Assembly: GCA_964036045.1 (NCBI GenBank)
Contig: OZ038400.1
Location: forward strand, 14,939,079-15,003,078
Direction of reading: 5' to 3'
DNA from: Eutreptiella sp. 'Long Island Sound 2002'
Taxonomy: Eukaryota > Euglenozoa > Euglenophyceae > Eutreptiales > Eutreptiaceae
Length of the DNA stretch: 64,000 nt
Under the pieces are notes generated by a model. That model ran no database searches and was not told the DNA's origin. It worked only from the letters and a program-made list of their open reading frames with translations. Shown in pieces: positions 10,302-21,157 of the stretch (its first letter is position 1; every line of letters begins with the position of its first letter). The position numbers and the translations under genes were made by a program.

Positions 10302-12288
10302 ATGTCCATCTTAATGCTTTTGCTCTGCGCAATCTGCTATGTCGGCTGGAGCCTTGTGGGGCTGACCATAGTCCTTTGTGGTCTCGTTTCGGCCGCTGTT
10401 GTTCTCTCCCTTCTCCATCGGAGGCATTGTAGACACCACCAACGGCGGCGAAGACGCTCACCGTGTCAACTACTCCACAAGGGACGATGTGCGAGGAAGG
10501 ATATCCCCATTTTCGTGGCACTCCCCGACAGAACCCTCGTTCTGTGTGTGCCTAAGGATATCAGTGAGGCTGCCATCTCAGATCTGGTGAGGATCATCAC
10601 TGGTGTGCCCGTTCATGATCAGCGAATTTGTAGAGTTTCACGCAGAACCGGTGACTCGGTCCGTAACGAACGGGTTCTTGTCCTGTTTCGTCTCCGCGGT
10701 GGTGTTGCATGGAACTGCATCCCGCTGCAGGATCAAACCGCAGACTTCCTTCGAACCAACTTTTGGTCCCTCCACGCGTCCATGGGCCACCCTACCCCCG
10801 CCCAGATGACCTTGCTTTTTGAGGGTGCATATGACGATCCATTTTGTGCAACCTTGAGATCTGTTTCTTCATCAATGTTGGACAACGTCAAAACGGAACC
10901 CGCGGAAGTGGCAGTTTCATCCAGACCTGCCCCCGTAAGAAACCCCCCTGCCATCCTATCTCCAACCCCGGCATCTGACTCGGGACCCACGGAATCTACG
11001 GATCCGGCCCCCTTAATTAAGCATGAGTTTAGTGCCGCCCAGTCACCGCGTTCTGATCCTAAACCTCATCCCGACATCCCCCCCCCGCAAACGCGTGACA
11101 CGCGAAGCCCATTGGCCCTCCGAGCACCCCCCCCGACGTGGAGACGAGGTTGGCTGCACCTTCCGGTCCCACACCGAAGCTGTGGCATACCTGAATAAGA
11201 TTCGGGGGGAGTTGGCAATACATAACAGCGTTACCAGCAAGTCTGCAGGGGGGAGTAATTGGGCACGTATTGGTTGTCGCATTTGGGGACGCCCAAAACA
11301 ACACGGGCCCGTAAAGGAGACCAGTAGAGCACGCCCAGAAAAGCATCCCCGGCCTCTCACGAAGTCTGATTTGTGTCCATATGGTGCAACGCTAACCCAT
11401 GATGCTGGCACGGGCTTGTGGGAGCTAACCGAGTGTAATTGGGACCACTCTGACCATTGGTGGCCTGACGAGGAGGAGGCCCCCCCACTGGACAAATAAG
11501 CCCTCCCTGATGACCTCTGGCACGACATTGAGCGGGCGTATGAGCACCGTGAAATGCCGGAGCAAATTCTTATAAATTTGAGGAAGAAATATAGCGAGGA
11601 CGCGTACCCAGCAATCAAAGGGTGTTCAACCCAGCACATCAGAAATTTTTTCAAGTCCATCAAACGCAAGATGGGCCCAAATGATCTTGCACGTTTGATT
11701 AACCACCTGAAAATGCTCAAACAGGCAGATCCTGCCTGGTATTTCAATCATGAAGCCCCTCACCCAGTCACTGGTGTTGTACGAAGATGGTTTTTTATGA
11801 CGCCAGAGCAAGTAAAAAACGCCAGAAAATATGCACAAGTCATTTCCGAAGACAACACGTACAAATCGAATCGGTACGGCGAGGCATTGGCCCTGTTTTG
11901 CGGTATCAACGAACATGGCCAAACCCTTCTCCTGGCTCAGGGCTGCATGCCAAGCAGTGAAAATGCAGAGGATTATGAGTGGCTCTGGTAGGAGTGGATA
12001 AAGGCAACCGGTTGTGCACCCCGCGTTTTGTTCAGTGATGCTGCATACGCCCTCTTGGGGTCCGTTCCCAGGCTTTTTCCCCCGGACCGAACTGCTCACT
12101 TCCTCTGCCTTTTTCACATTTACAAAAATCTTACCGAATACTGCCGAAACTCCCTCGAGCAACACGATTTCACTGCTCTTGAGAGCGCCATCCGACAGGT
12201 TCAGGAGTGCCCAGATAAGGACGCTGCTGATATTCTCTGGCGCAAAATTCTGGAGGACCCCGCTGGAAAACTGTCAAGGACTACCTTG
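10302..12288 (+). pseudogene. MULE transposase, 5' part (ubiquitin-like domain, zinc finger, DDE core), split by element A
   Basis: The likely start is the ATG at 10302. Order of parts: a hydrophobic stretch (about residues 2-38) followed by basic residues; a ubiquitin-like segment at 10503-10703 ending in RLRGG; a Pro/Ser linker; a C-C-H-H finger at about 11374-11457 (LCPYG, then TECNWDHSDHW) like FAR1 or WRKY-GCM1 DNA-binding domains; then the MULE catalytic core. The first Asp is in SEDNTYKSNRYGEA (codon 11851-11853) and the second in VLFSDAAY (12037-12039). The typical FHIYKNL block follows. Damage: a frameshift in a C run around 11080-11140, TAA at 11497-11499 and TAG at 11989-11991, with the protein pattern continuing in the same frame after each stop. 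Element A is inserted at 12284-12288. The gene resumes at 31954. Confidence 0.82.
12284..12288 (+). repeat. Target site duplication of element A, left copy (CCTTG)
   Basis: CCTTG lies directly before the LTR start AGTAAG and again directly after the right LTR at 31949-31953. Five bp is normal for gypsy integrases. Confidence 0.8.
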
Positions 12289-12996
12289 AGTAAGAAAAAG
12301 TCACTGCCATGTCTTTCTTTGAGGGCTTGATCCAGGCTAAGCCCCCCTTAAAACCCTTTGTTGATGCTAAGACAAACTTAAGTGTTTTTATCTCTCTTTT
12401 GTTGCCTAAAGTACACTTTCTCAAAGTAACTAGGGTTGTGACCCTAGCCCCCCATGAAGTTCACCCCTACCACTCAACTGAGCGGAGGTACCTTCCTTCA
12501 TGGAGGATATACTGAAATAAATCAGGCATTACATGCTTTAGGCCTTGGAGGTTAAGCCTAGTGGTCTCCCACCCCAAGACCCCTATACTCAATTGTTTCT
12601 ACCACTTATTGTGGTCCTACTTTGTAACTGTTTCTGAATGCAGTTGCTTGGCCAAGTCATTTTCTGTGTGATCCTGACATCTATGCCCCTCAGTCCTAAC
12701 CAGCACCATTTCACCCAAAAGAGTGCACATGAAGTGCCTAATGCAACCTCTGAGGCAAGAGTCAGACCAATTTTCATGTAAAATCTTTTGTATTATCCAT
12801 TTGTGATTGAATCTATGTGTATAAACCTGCTTTGTCTATCTGCAGCCCTTCTGTGTTACACTGGATTGCAAAACCAATCATTGATTCGATCCACATCCTC
12901 TTATTGCTCTACTTGCTGCTTTGGTTTGGGTTTTCAACTACAAAACCTGCAGGACATCATCAAAATATCTAGGGCATAAAGCAAGGACATCTTTCC
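12289..12996 (+). repeat. Element A 5' LTR (708 bp)
   Basis: It starts AGTAAGAAAAAGTC and ends GACATCTTTC(C). It has the same length as the right LTR (31241-31948), with roughly ten base differences by eye. The ends are AG...CT, not the usual TG...CA. An independent A-type LTR fragment at 63330 begins exactly at the reverse complement of this end (AGAAAGATGTCC), which supports the boundary. Short ORFs inside are not taken as genes. Confidence 0.92.
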
Positions 12997-13010
12997 GGTA
13001 GCAGAGACAG
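12997..13010 (+). promoter_or_regulatory. Element A primer binding site, initiator-Met tRNA type
   Basis: ggtagcagagac directly follows the LTR. It resembles the TGGTATCAGAGC primer site complementary to initiator methionine tRNA, used by many plant-type LTR elements. The first T is a C here. Confidence 0.6.
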
Positions 13011-13077
13011 TCCCTTGTGACCTTTTGAACCGACCCTGAGAAGAAGTGCAGAACAAAAGCTCAACAACAAGTTCATC

Positions 13078-15281
13078 ATGTCCACGCCAAGCGTCAGGAC
13101 CTGGCCTATCCGAACTGTCCAAGTACAAATGGGCAGCATGGCCCACCCAATGAGTGAACCACCTTACCGAGCTCCACATCATCTCAGTGGCGCATCTGGG
13201 TCCCAAGGAGATCCAGAACGTAGAAGGGCGGAAGAGAATAAAGGCCTTACCACCGAGGCCTTAGCAGCACACGGTGGAGACAGCTACAGTCACCTCCACA
13301 GACGTGTAGCTGCCTCAATATCAAGATCAAATTGTCCAGCTTCATCCTCAACTGCCATTGAAGGACCTGAGGAGTATGAGGAGCTGAAGAAGAAGATGGA
13401 TGAGTACATCCTACATGAGGAGTACTACAAATCCATCCGTGGGGAAGATGGAGAGGAGCCATTGGCTGTACATGGATCCATACCACGCACAGACCTAGGG
13501 TCCTACGCCCACTCTGGTCCTCCGTCCACTGCATCCCTGCCAAGACGACTAAGACCTGAGTATCCAAGACCATGTTGTCCAACCCCAAGGGCTCCCGAAG
13601 TGGGCCCAACACGAGTCGAAGAACAACATCATCCAAGGCCAACCGACGGTGCCCTGGATCACACGGCCGAGCTGTTGGCCAAACTCCTGTCTGGATCAGA
13701 AGATCCAGATGTGACGGCCCTATCATAGGCCATTAAGGCTAAACTGGGTATTGCAGAACCCTTACCCAAGCCTGAGTTGCCCTCTCTCTCTCCAGGACTG
13801 AGTACCCTGGCCGAAGATCTCAAGAGATCAAGGGTCTCAAGGCTGTTGCCTAAGGTTACCTGCCCCAGCCCCTTTCACCCCCGTGCCAGGACAGTGCCTA
13901 TGGCTGATCTACAGGACGTGCCTGTCACAGAGATCGAGAGAAGAGGCCTGTCAGCCCTGGCACCTCTTGCCGGCGTGTCGCCTTCAGGCCTAACTCCGGG
14001 GGGTGGGAAGACGGGCAGACCAATTGCCCAGGCCAACATCCAGCTGGAACTGCCTGAGTTCGACCCTAAAAATCTGCCTGAATGGGCAGAAGAATTTGCA
14101 GAGTTTCTTTTGTTGACTGGCCAATCCCATATGGATGTGGCCACCAAATGTTCACTACTAAAACGCTCATGCAAAAAGAAATTTTTGCAAAAACAGGTCA
14201 AACAGATTGTGAAAACCTGTTCTACCTGGGCAGAGGTACTCCTGAGGTTAGAGAAAACATTCCCAGTCTATGAGACTGACCTCAGCGTACGCACACAGAT
14301 CGAGGAGCTACCTATGCTCCCGGAGTTTCCATCCGCTGCGCGAATGTTCAGCGAATTTCTGAGTATTTGTTGGACTTGGAGTACTTGTTTTCGAGGATGA
14401 ATGTGGGCTCCTACGGAGCCAGTGAGCCCCACCTGTGGCTCATGAGTAAGATCCCCCAGCGTACGTGGGATGATTGCCGCTCCACCTCTGAGAGGAAGAG
14501 CAGGACCCACTCGTACGATGAACTGGTGGATCTCTTGATTGAGCTAGCTCTTGAGAGAGAGAATGACTCCCACATGGAGAAATTCCTCAAGAAGCATTTG
14601 GGACGAGGTGGTACCCCTACCCCCGAACGTGCAGAAGGGAAGGGGCATAAAAATCCCACTAACACCAACCAGGGAGGTGGTAAAGGGAGGGGCAACCTAC
14701 GTGCCATGAACGAGGTTCAACCTGATGCAGGCACACCCCCCCTGTTTTACTGCCGACCTGTCAATGACAAGGGGGGACCTTGTCATGCCTCTGACTGCGA
14801 TCTCCGCAGTGGCTGTATGCTGCAGATGAAACGTCAGCAGCACACTAAAGATGGGAAACAGGTGACCCATCAGGACCATTTCAGGTGTACGATCACCTGT
14901 GGTTACTGTGGCAAACGTCGTCACTACGAGGACGAATGCCACATCAAGAAACACGAGAGTGACAAACTCAAGCGTCAGGAGGCGGAGCGCCAGAAGACCC
15001 AGACGCCCGCTAGAAATCCGCCGAACGGGGATAAAGGTGGTAAAGGAGGTGGCAAAGGGGGTGGCAAAACTGGACCCCCTAACCCCCAGAGGCGCTCATC
15101 AGCGCCCGTTGCTACACCCACTCCTGCTGCTACACACGCTCCCGCAGTTGACCCCAAGAAATGCCCCCAAGGGGATAACGCTACCCCTGAGGGGAATAAT
15201 TCTAAGAAGAGGCGCTTGGCCTGGATGGCCAAGTCCCTCATGGCTGCAGGGCTGGATGTGAAATTCCCTGATGAGGAATAG
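13078..15281 (+). pseudogene. Element A gag polyprotein (capsid/nucleocapsid), one stop and one frameshift
   Basis: The ATG at 13078 opens an acidic N-terminal part. A TAG at 13726-13728 interrupts it, but the same frame continues with ALS-stop-AIKAKLGI. A second segment (13729 to about 14357) holds a capsid-like helical region around LELPEFDPKNLPEWAEEF. A one-base shift near 14357 moves into the frame read by YLLDLEYLFSRMNV. The final part contains a CCHC zinc knuckle at 14898-14939 (CGYCGKRRHYEDEC, spacing C-x2-C-x4-H-x4-C), preceded by a Cys-rich stretch and followed by a Lys/Gly/Pro-rich tail, as in nucleocapsid proteins that bind the RNA genome. It ends at an in-frame TAG (15279-15281) directly before protease. 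Gag would form the particle in which reverse transcription occurs. Confidence 0.8.
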
Positions 15282-15647
15282 GGGGGCAGCTCCGAAGAGA
15301 AGGACTTGATTTTCTGGATCCTCGTGAAAATCGGGGATCAGGTTTTTCGAGCGGTGCTTGATACCGGTGCAACACTTTCCATAGTGGCCCGGCGCCTGCT
15401 TAAGACTTTCAGGAAAACTAAGACTGTGGCCATAAGAGTAGGGGATGGGCGTACCATCCATTACTTTGGGGGGGGTCGATGTGACCATATGTCTGGGCGA
15501 CGAAACCGTGACCCAACACTGCAGAGTGTTGGACACTGACGCCTTTGACATCGTCATTGGCACCGACTTTCTAAGAAGAAACCCCGAGGTTAAAATGCTG
15601 TCCCTACAGCATCCTTACTCTTTGCACTGCGACTTTGGCAGTGGGCT
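15181..15647 (+). repeat. 467-bp direct duplication, left copy (gag end and protease)
   Basis: It matches 23636-24102 base for base at a constant offset of 8455, with about seven substitutions and no indel. It covers the gag tail, the UAG and most of the protease. The copies diverge abruptly on both sides. Confidence 0.93.
15279..15281 (+). promoter_or_regulatory. In-frame UAG between gag and protease, possible readthrough site
   Basis: Protease starts in the same frame straight after this stop, in context GAGGAA-TAG-GGGGGC. The duplicated copy (23734-23736) keeps it. Gammaretroviruses use a UAG followed by a G-rich context to make Gag-Pol. Function here is inference. Confidence 0.45.
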
Positions 15648-15663
15648 CTCGTCGTCTAACTAG
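15282..15663 (+). pseudogene. Element A aspartic protease, left copy, truncated
   Basis: The retroviral-type protease motif DTGATLSIV begins at 15360, with the catalytic Asp and Gly intact. Downstream, at an eight-G run (TTTGGGGGGGG, about 15467-15477), the frame must shift by one base to continue into VDVTICLGDETV and the DIVIGTDFLR block, the normal second half of the fold. Past 15647 the sequence leaves element A and the frame stops at 15663. It is cut off from reverse transcriptase by about 8 kb, so it cannot be part of a normal Gag-Pol. Confidence 0.75.
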
Positions 15664-15989
15664 CCGTAGGCGCAAAGCAAAACGCGCCGCGAGCAGCGCG
15701 TAAAACTCGAAAAGTTTTTCTAAGCCGCCGCGTCCCTTCGCCCTGTTTCTCTTCCTTTTCTTTCCTTCTCCATGCACCTACCTCCCCTCCCTCCTGCCCC
15801 CCCTCACCCCTTTTCATCAGCTTAGGCGACCGGCCCTGGGGGAAAAGCGGTCAACCCCTAGCAAGCAAGACCACCATCTTCGCGGTCGCGTGGCAACACG
15901 TAAGTGAGAAATTTCGCCTTGGTATTGCTGCTTGCCTGCGTGCGTGAGTTGCGTAGAGTATGATTTTCTAAAGAAAAAAATTTTAATTT
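15648..15989. other. Left end of the 8 kb internal block, no gene recognised
   Basis: Unique sequence with a pyrimidine-rich stretch (15730-15820), an acacgtaagtgag stretch resembling a 5' splice site near 15900 and a T-rich patch at 15960-16000. No domain is seen. Confidence 0.5.
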
Positions 15990-17745
15990 TTTGGTTTTCA
16001 GGAAGTTTTCAAAGGCACAGAAAAAAGGCAGGGGTTTTTAGCAAAGGAAAAGAGGACAAAAGGAAAAACAAACACCAGCAGCGCAGACAACCGCACAGCA
16101 CAGCCAACCAGCACAGCACCGCAGGGCAGCACGGCACCGCAGGACACGGCACAGGGCGCAGGACACCACAGGACAACGCACAGCACAGCAAGACACCACG
16201 ACATACCAGAGCAACACCACCACAGCGCAGAACGCCCAGGGAGACACCACAACGCACAGGGACACGCCACAGCACGAGGCACCAACAACAGCGCAGACGA
16301 CACTGGCGCCGCACGACGGGCCGCAGGAGGGCAAAGCACACACAAACAGCACCGCAAAACGGCAGCAGAGCACGACAGCACAGCACCACACGACAGCACA
16401 GCGCCACAGCACACGACACAGGGAAGCAGGGCACCACAGCCAGCACAACAAGGCACCGCAGCGCACAGAGCGGAGAAGACAGGGAACGCACAGCACGAGG
16501 AAAAGAGCACCACAGCACGCAGACACCACCGCCGGGCAAAAAACAGCACAGCCAACCAACAGCACAACACAGCACAGCACGACAGCCCACAGGAGGGCAA
16601 AGTAAGCCCCAACAGCACCGCAACACGACAGCAGAGCACAACAGCACAGCACCACGCGCCAGCACAGCACCGGAGAACACGACACAGGAAAGCAGGGCAC
16701 CACAGCAAACCACACCAACCACAGGGAAACAGACCACGCGGCCAGACAGGGACACCGACACCGAAGCACGCCACCAGCAGACAACCACGGGCCACCAGGC
16801 CCAGCACCGCACCACGACACACCACAGCACCAGGCGCCAGCAACAGCACGCACCACACGAACAGCACAACGCGAGCGCACCAGCACAGCGAAGCACAGCA
16901 CCGCACAGAGCGGAGAGGACAGGGAACGCACAGCACAGCGCCCCGGGACACACACAGCACAAAGCAGAGCGGCGAACAACAGCACGCACCACCGCGCCAC
17001 GGCAAAACACACACAGCACGGGGGAACACCGCAAAACGCAGCGCCGCAGAGCACAGGGCCCCAGGGCAACAGGCAGCGCCAGAGGGCACGGCGCAACAAG
17101 CAGCGGCACCCAACGAGCACAACACAGCACAGGACAGCACGACACCGGAGGACACAACGCGCAGCAGCGCGGCGCAGCACCGCACCCAGGGACGCACAGC
17201 ACAACACAGCACACGGCACACAGCACCGAGCGGCAGCAACGAAAACCGCGAGACAACAAGGGGGGGGGGGGGGGCAGCAACCACCGGGGAGCAACCACCA
17301 GCCAGGCGGAAAACACGAAAGAGGGACAAGCGCACGGAGAGCCGAGAGGCGGAAGGCCAACAAAGCAAACAACGCCAGCGCCGAGGCCCAGGGCACCCGG
17401 GGCCGGAAACCAGAGAAAGCCGGAGACAACGGGGGCGCACAGGGGAAGAAGGAGGAAAAAAAAAAAAAAAACCACACCAAGGCACCAAGCAGGAGCCAGA
17501 AAACCGCGAGACACAAAAAGGGAGGGGGGGGGGGAGAAACCACCAAAGAGCAGCCAACGGCCAAGCGGGGGACACAAACGAGGCGCGAGCGGCCGAAGAG
17601 CCAGGCAGCGGGAGGCCGAGAAAAACAACCAAAGCAGAGCGCCAAGGCAACGAGTAACGGCAAGGGCAGCGAGAGAGAGGGGGGCAACCCCAGCCCGGAG
17701 GGGGCCAAGCAAAGCACAGAGACAAAGCGGTCAAAGGAAAAGGTG
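15990..17745 (+). repeat. T-depleted CAGCAC-type low-complexity tract, about 1.75 kb
   Basis: The plus strand is made of A, C and G, with only a handful of T across some 1.7 kb. Degenerate CAGCACAG and CACCGCAG words recur, with G-only and A-only runs near 17260, 17460 and 17525. Because stop codons need T on the plus strand and A on the minus strand, long ORFs (567-604 codons) are open in several frames on both strands. I treat them all as composition artefacts. Confidence 0.85.
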
Positions 17746-17814
17746 AGGCGCACCACAACGCGCCCGGGAGGCCGGCCCGCCCGACCCGGCCACAAAGAGC
17801 AAGCACACGCACGC

Positions 17815-18035
17815 CAGCCGCCGTCCGAATGGACGAGTGCGGGCCCAGAGGGTACCCAGCCCCTGCCGGCTACGAACAGCCGCCGTCCGGATGGACGAGT
17901 GCGCGCCCGGAGGGTACCCAGCCTCTGCCGGCTACGAACAGCCGCCGTCCGGATCGACGTGTGTGCGCCCGGAGGGTACCCAGCCCCTGCCGGCTACGAT
18001 AGCCGCCGCCCGAATGGACGAGTGAGCGCCCCACA
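17815..18035 (+). repeat. 62-bp tandem repeat, about 3.5 copies
   Basis: The unit contains cagccgccgtccggatggac, then gcgcccggagggtacccagc. The spacing counted is 62 bp. It is placed between the T-depleted tract and the 65-bp array. Confidence 0.9.
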
Positions 18036-18044
18036 GCGACCACC

Positions 18045-18494
18045 CGCACAGCAACACAACACACCGAGCGGGCACACCGGTGAACAGGAGCCGGGAGGCC
18101 CAGGACACCGCACACGCAAAACAACACACCGAGCGGGCACACCGGTGAACAGGAGCCGGGAGGCCCAGGACACCGCACACCCAACACAACACACCGAGCA
18201 CGCACACCGGTGAACAGGAGCCGGGAGGCCCAGGACACCGCACACGCAACACAACACACCGAGCGGGCACACCGGTGAGCAGGAGCCGGGAGGCCCAGGA
18301 CACCGCACACGCAACACAACACACCGAGCGGGCACACCGGTGAACAGGAGCCGGGAGGCCCAGGACACCACACACGCAAAACAACACACCGAGCGGGCAC
18401 ACCGGTGAACAGGAGCCGGGAGGCCCAGGACACCGCACACGCAACACAACACACCGAGCGGGCACACCGGTGCACAGGAGCCAGGAGGCCCAGG
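18045..18494 (+). repeat. 65-bp tandem array, left block, about 7 copies
   Basis: The unit contains caccgagcgggcacaccggt, then gaacaggagccgggaggccc and aggacaccgc. The spacing counted is 65 bp. The block is the left half of a larger array that element F interrupts. The 65-bp period shifts frame at each unit, so the repeated Cys-rich or Gly-rich ORFs are not evidence of a protein. Confidence 0.95.
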
Positions 18495-18777
18495 TGTAAC
18501 GTACTACGACTTGACGTTAACCCTGAGATCCCAATCCCCTTAGGCGGCACCATGCAGAACAACTGCGTAATCACAGCTGATTTAACAAACAGGACATTTG
18601 GTGCCTAAAACAAGCGATAATGTTTTGTAATAAAACATGCGCTATTTACAACACAGTGCGATCTCGATTTATCTACAATGCGCATGCGCGACCTGCGATG
18701 CGGGCAGTGCACTGGTCTGCTGCACGCCCACCCAAGACAGTCCAAGGGGACTAGGGGCTGGCTGACACACACAAACA
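18495..18777 (+). repeat. Element F left terminal direct repeat (283 bp)
   Basis: It starts TGTAACGTACTACGACTTG and ends CACACACAAACA. The right copy (20875-21157) has equal length and about eight differences. The TG...CA ends are LTR-like. Confidence 0.8.
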
Positions 18778-20196
18778 GTGGCAGCCAGTGCACTGCGCGC
18801 CAAAAACAGAGCAATAATGTACACAAAAAAAATAGGCACTCAGAAAAAAAATACCAAGCACACAAGAATTTCTAGAACACCCCGGTGCCCAACGACCGAA
18901 CCCCACCTGGTGTCAGGGGCTCTTTGTGTGTTTAGTATACAAACAAAATAGCTATTTGCATCCTGTGGCGTCAACCTAAAAAGGAGGCTTGCCAGGCCCC
19001 TCTGCCCATCCCCCAATGGTGGCCACCCATTGGTTAGGTGGGGCAGCGTTCCTATTTACCTGCTGACCCCATACAGGAAAAAAATTTAGCAACTACTCAC
19101 TGCCCATTGCCACTTTTCCTGCACCAAAAAGAAAACCCCTGCTCAGAAGTTTGCTTGCATAAAAAAAAACAACACAACACAAACAGACATAGCAGCAAAT
19201 TGACAATAAAACTGCATGTGGACTGACCCACAGGGTACAAACCCTTACGCTAATGAACAAAGCTGCTGGTCCTCCAAGGGACTTAAGCCCCATGTATCAG
19301 ACTTATCTTAAAACTTGTGCGCCAACTTAACTTCTGAGCATCTCGAAGGGGAATGGTGCTTGGTTGGGTCTTGAGGGGGGGATTGGCCTGCCTTGGTGGC
19401 TTGATGGCCCCCCGATTCGGATCTGCCGATCTGCAGAGAGTCAAAGGAAAGAAAACAGTGAACTATAAACATAATATAGACAACGTGCATGCAGCGCAAC
19501 ATATGTAACAGCAGAGTGCAAAGTACACACACATTGCAAATCCCAGCCAACCCTGCACAGTAAGCTGCCGAAGCATGCAACAAGCCGCAAGCAGAGCAAT
19601 GCAGGGCAACAGCAAAATGCAGAGTATACCCTCGGAGCATAGCCCTCGGAGCGAAAAGGCTGTTGGCACCAACAAGCAGCAGCGAACAGCAAAAACTCGC
19701 TGAGCGCATACAGGAACTACCTGCACAGTGGGACTCCAGAGCTGAGCTATTCCTGCTCCGTGCTCATAGTCGTCACCGCGCTGGCACCCTTGAAAAAGGG
19801 ACTCTCAGATTCAGAATCTAAAAACACAAACAAGGCTGCATATCAGTGCATGCCTAAAAGCACAGCGACAGTGTTTTTTCAGAGCCACAGGTGCTTGGTG
19901 TCAAACGCAATTTTGTCATGCAACTCATTTGAGCCAGATTCAGGCCAAACCGGCGAAAACAAAAGAAACAATGGCGGCGCACCCATGTTGGTCTCACAAA
20001 CGACCGTGGTCGCTGACATGGCAAGTAGGGAGGCCAGGCTGGGTCTGAAACCAGTGTATGCAGTGGGAGACTGCCACCTACGTGGCCCTCCACTGTGCAA
20101 GCGCGCCCGAACACACGCACTGCACAGACACAACCTTGAACTTGTGCAACAGCACTGATGTCCACTGCTTCGCTCCTGGCGGTCCTCAGTTCGGAC
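18778..20196. other. Interior of element F, non-coding or intronic
   Basis: Short overlapping ORFs only. If the minus-strand gene is real, it holds an intron and a later exon around 19310-19440. Confidence 0.35.
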
Positions 20197-20820
20197 TCAC
20201 GAAGTCGTTGACAGCGTCGTTGGCTGGCGCCATTTTCTGCCACCACGAGCTCGGCGTTTGGGCCTGCCAGCCGCTATAACAGCTGCAGCGGGTGAAATGG
20301 CAGCCGCGACGGCAAAATTGGTCCTCCCTGACGAACTTCGAAAGTCCTTGGCGACCTGGACTGATTTGCTTTGAAACTCCACCAGAGCTTGCTCCAAAAT
20401 GCAGTCGAGGCTGATCACAGCGGGCACGTCCGCAGATGCCTGATTACCTTCAAGGTCGCCTGGACCGTTGTTCGTTGGGAACGCACTGCCTGAACACATC
20501 GTCACCGCCACCAGTCCGTCCTCCAGCATAGTGTCAGGCATGAACGAAGGAACACAAAATTCACGGCAGGGAGGCACAAACCCCACAGCCCTAGGCTCAC
20601 CCTCAAGGCACCGAAGCACATTTTGCGGCTGCCACACGCGCAGTTTGCGTGCGTAGTCCTGACACTCCATGTCCCACTGCGCCGCACGACGAAGAACCTC
20701 ACGAAGCGCCTCCTCCCGTCGCTCGGGCACTGACAAACTGCACAGCCGGCGCACACTGGAACTGTCCAAGCTCTTGATCTCGTCAACCGACTTGATCTTA
20801 CAGCGGCGGCGCGGCATTTC
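20197..20820 (-). CDS. Hypothetical protein in element F, probably a first exon
   Basis: On the minus strand an ATG at about 20820 opens a ~205-codon frame starting MPRRRCKIKSVDEIK. It is basic at both ends, with a helical Glu/Arg-rich middle (SVPERREEALREVLRRAAQW). No known domain is recognised. The frame stops exactly inside TTC-GTGAGT, which reads as a 5' splice site. Downstream on the same strand, at about 19436, a pyrimidine-rich run with ctctctgcag looks like a 3' splice site and leads into a Pro-rich open segment. So this may be exon 1 of a captured host gene or an element-specific gene. Confidence is low because the splice sites are read by eye. Confidence 0.35.
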   Translation of the reverse strand, partial: EMPRRRCKIKSVDEIKSLDSSSVRRLCSLSVPERREEALREVLRRAAQWDMECQDYARKLRVWQPQNVLRCLEGEPRAVGFVPPCREFCVPSFMPDTMLEDGLVAVTMCSGSAFPTNNGPGDLEGNQASADVPAVISLDCILEQALVEFQSKSVQVAKDFRSSSGRTNFAVAAAISPAAAVIAAGRPKRRARGGRKWRQPTTLSTTS

Positions 20821-20874
20821 CGTCCCGTGTCTCAATGCAGCCTAAAGAAATCGTTCTGGTCAAGTTTGTTAAAT

Positions 20875-21157
20875 TGTACCGTACCACGACTTGACGTTAA
20901 CCCTGAGATCCCAAATCCCTCAGGCGGCACCATGCAGAACAACTCCGTAATCACAGGTGATTTAACAAACAGGACATTTGGTGCCTAAAACAAGCGATAA
21001 TGTTTTGTAATAAAACATGCGCTATTTACAACACAGTGCGATCTCGATTTATCTACAATGCCCATGCGCGACCTGCGATGCGGGCAGTGCACTGGTCTGC
21101 TGCACGCCCACCCAAGACAGTCCAAGGGGACTAGGGGCTGGCTGACACACACAAACA
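20875..21157 (+). repeat. Element F right terminal direct repeat (283 bp)
   Basis: It starts TGTACCGTACCACGACTTG and ends CACACACAAACA. It is followed directly by the second ggaggcccagg target copy. Confidence 0.8.

Larger units (their letters stand above)
18495..21157. mobile_element. Element F: 2.66 kb LTR-type element nested in the 65-bp array
   Basis: Two 283-bp direct repeats flank 2.1 kb of unique sequence. The array unit is broken at ggaggcccagg, which is present on both sides (18484-18494 and 21158-21168): an 11-bp target duplication, longer than the 4-6 bp usual for LTR elements. No gag, pol or polypurine tract is seen, so it is non-autonomous. TGGCAGCCAGTGC just after the left repeat is a weak primer-site candidate. 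The inside holds a possible spliced minus-strand gene. Confidence 0.7.

Noticed and set aside
15932-17812. Overlapping 567-604 codon ORFs on both strands
   Set aside because: Open only because the tract is nearly free of T on the plus strand. No domains, and the frames exclude each other.
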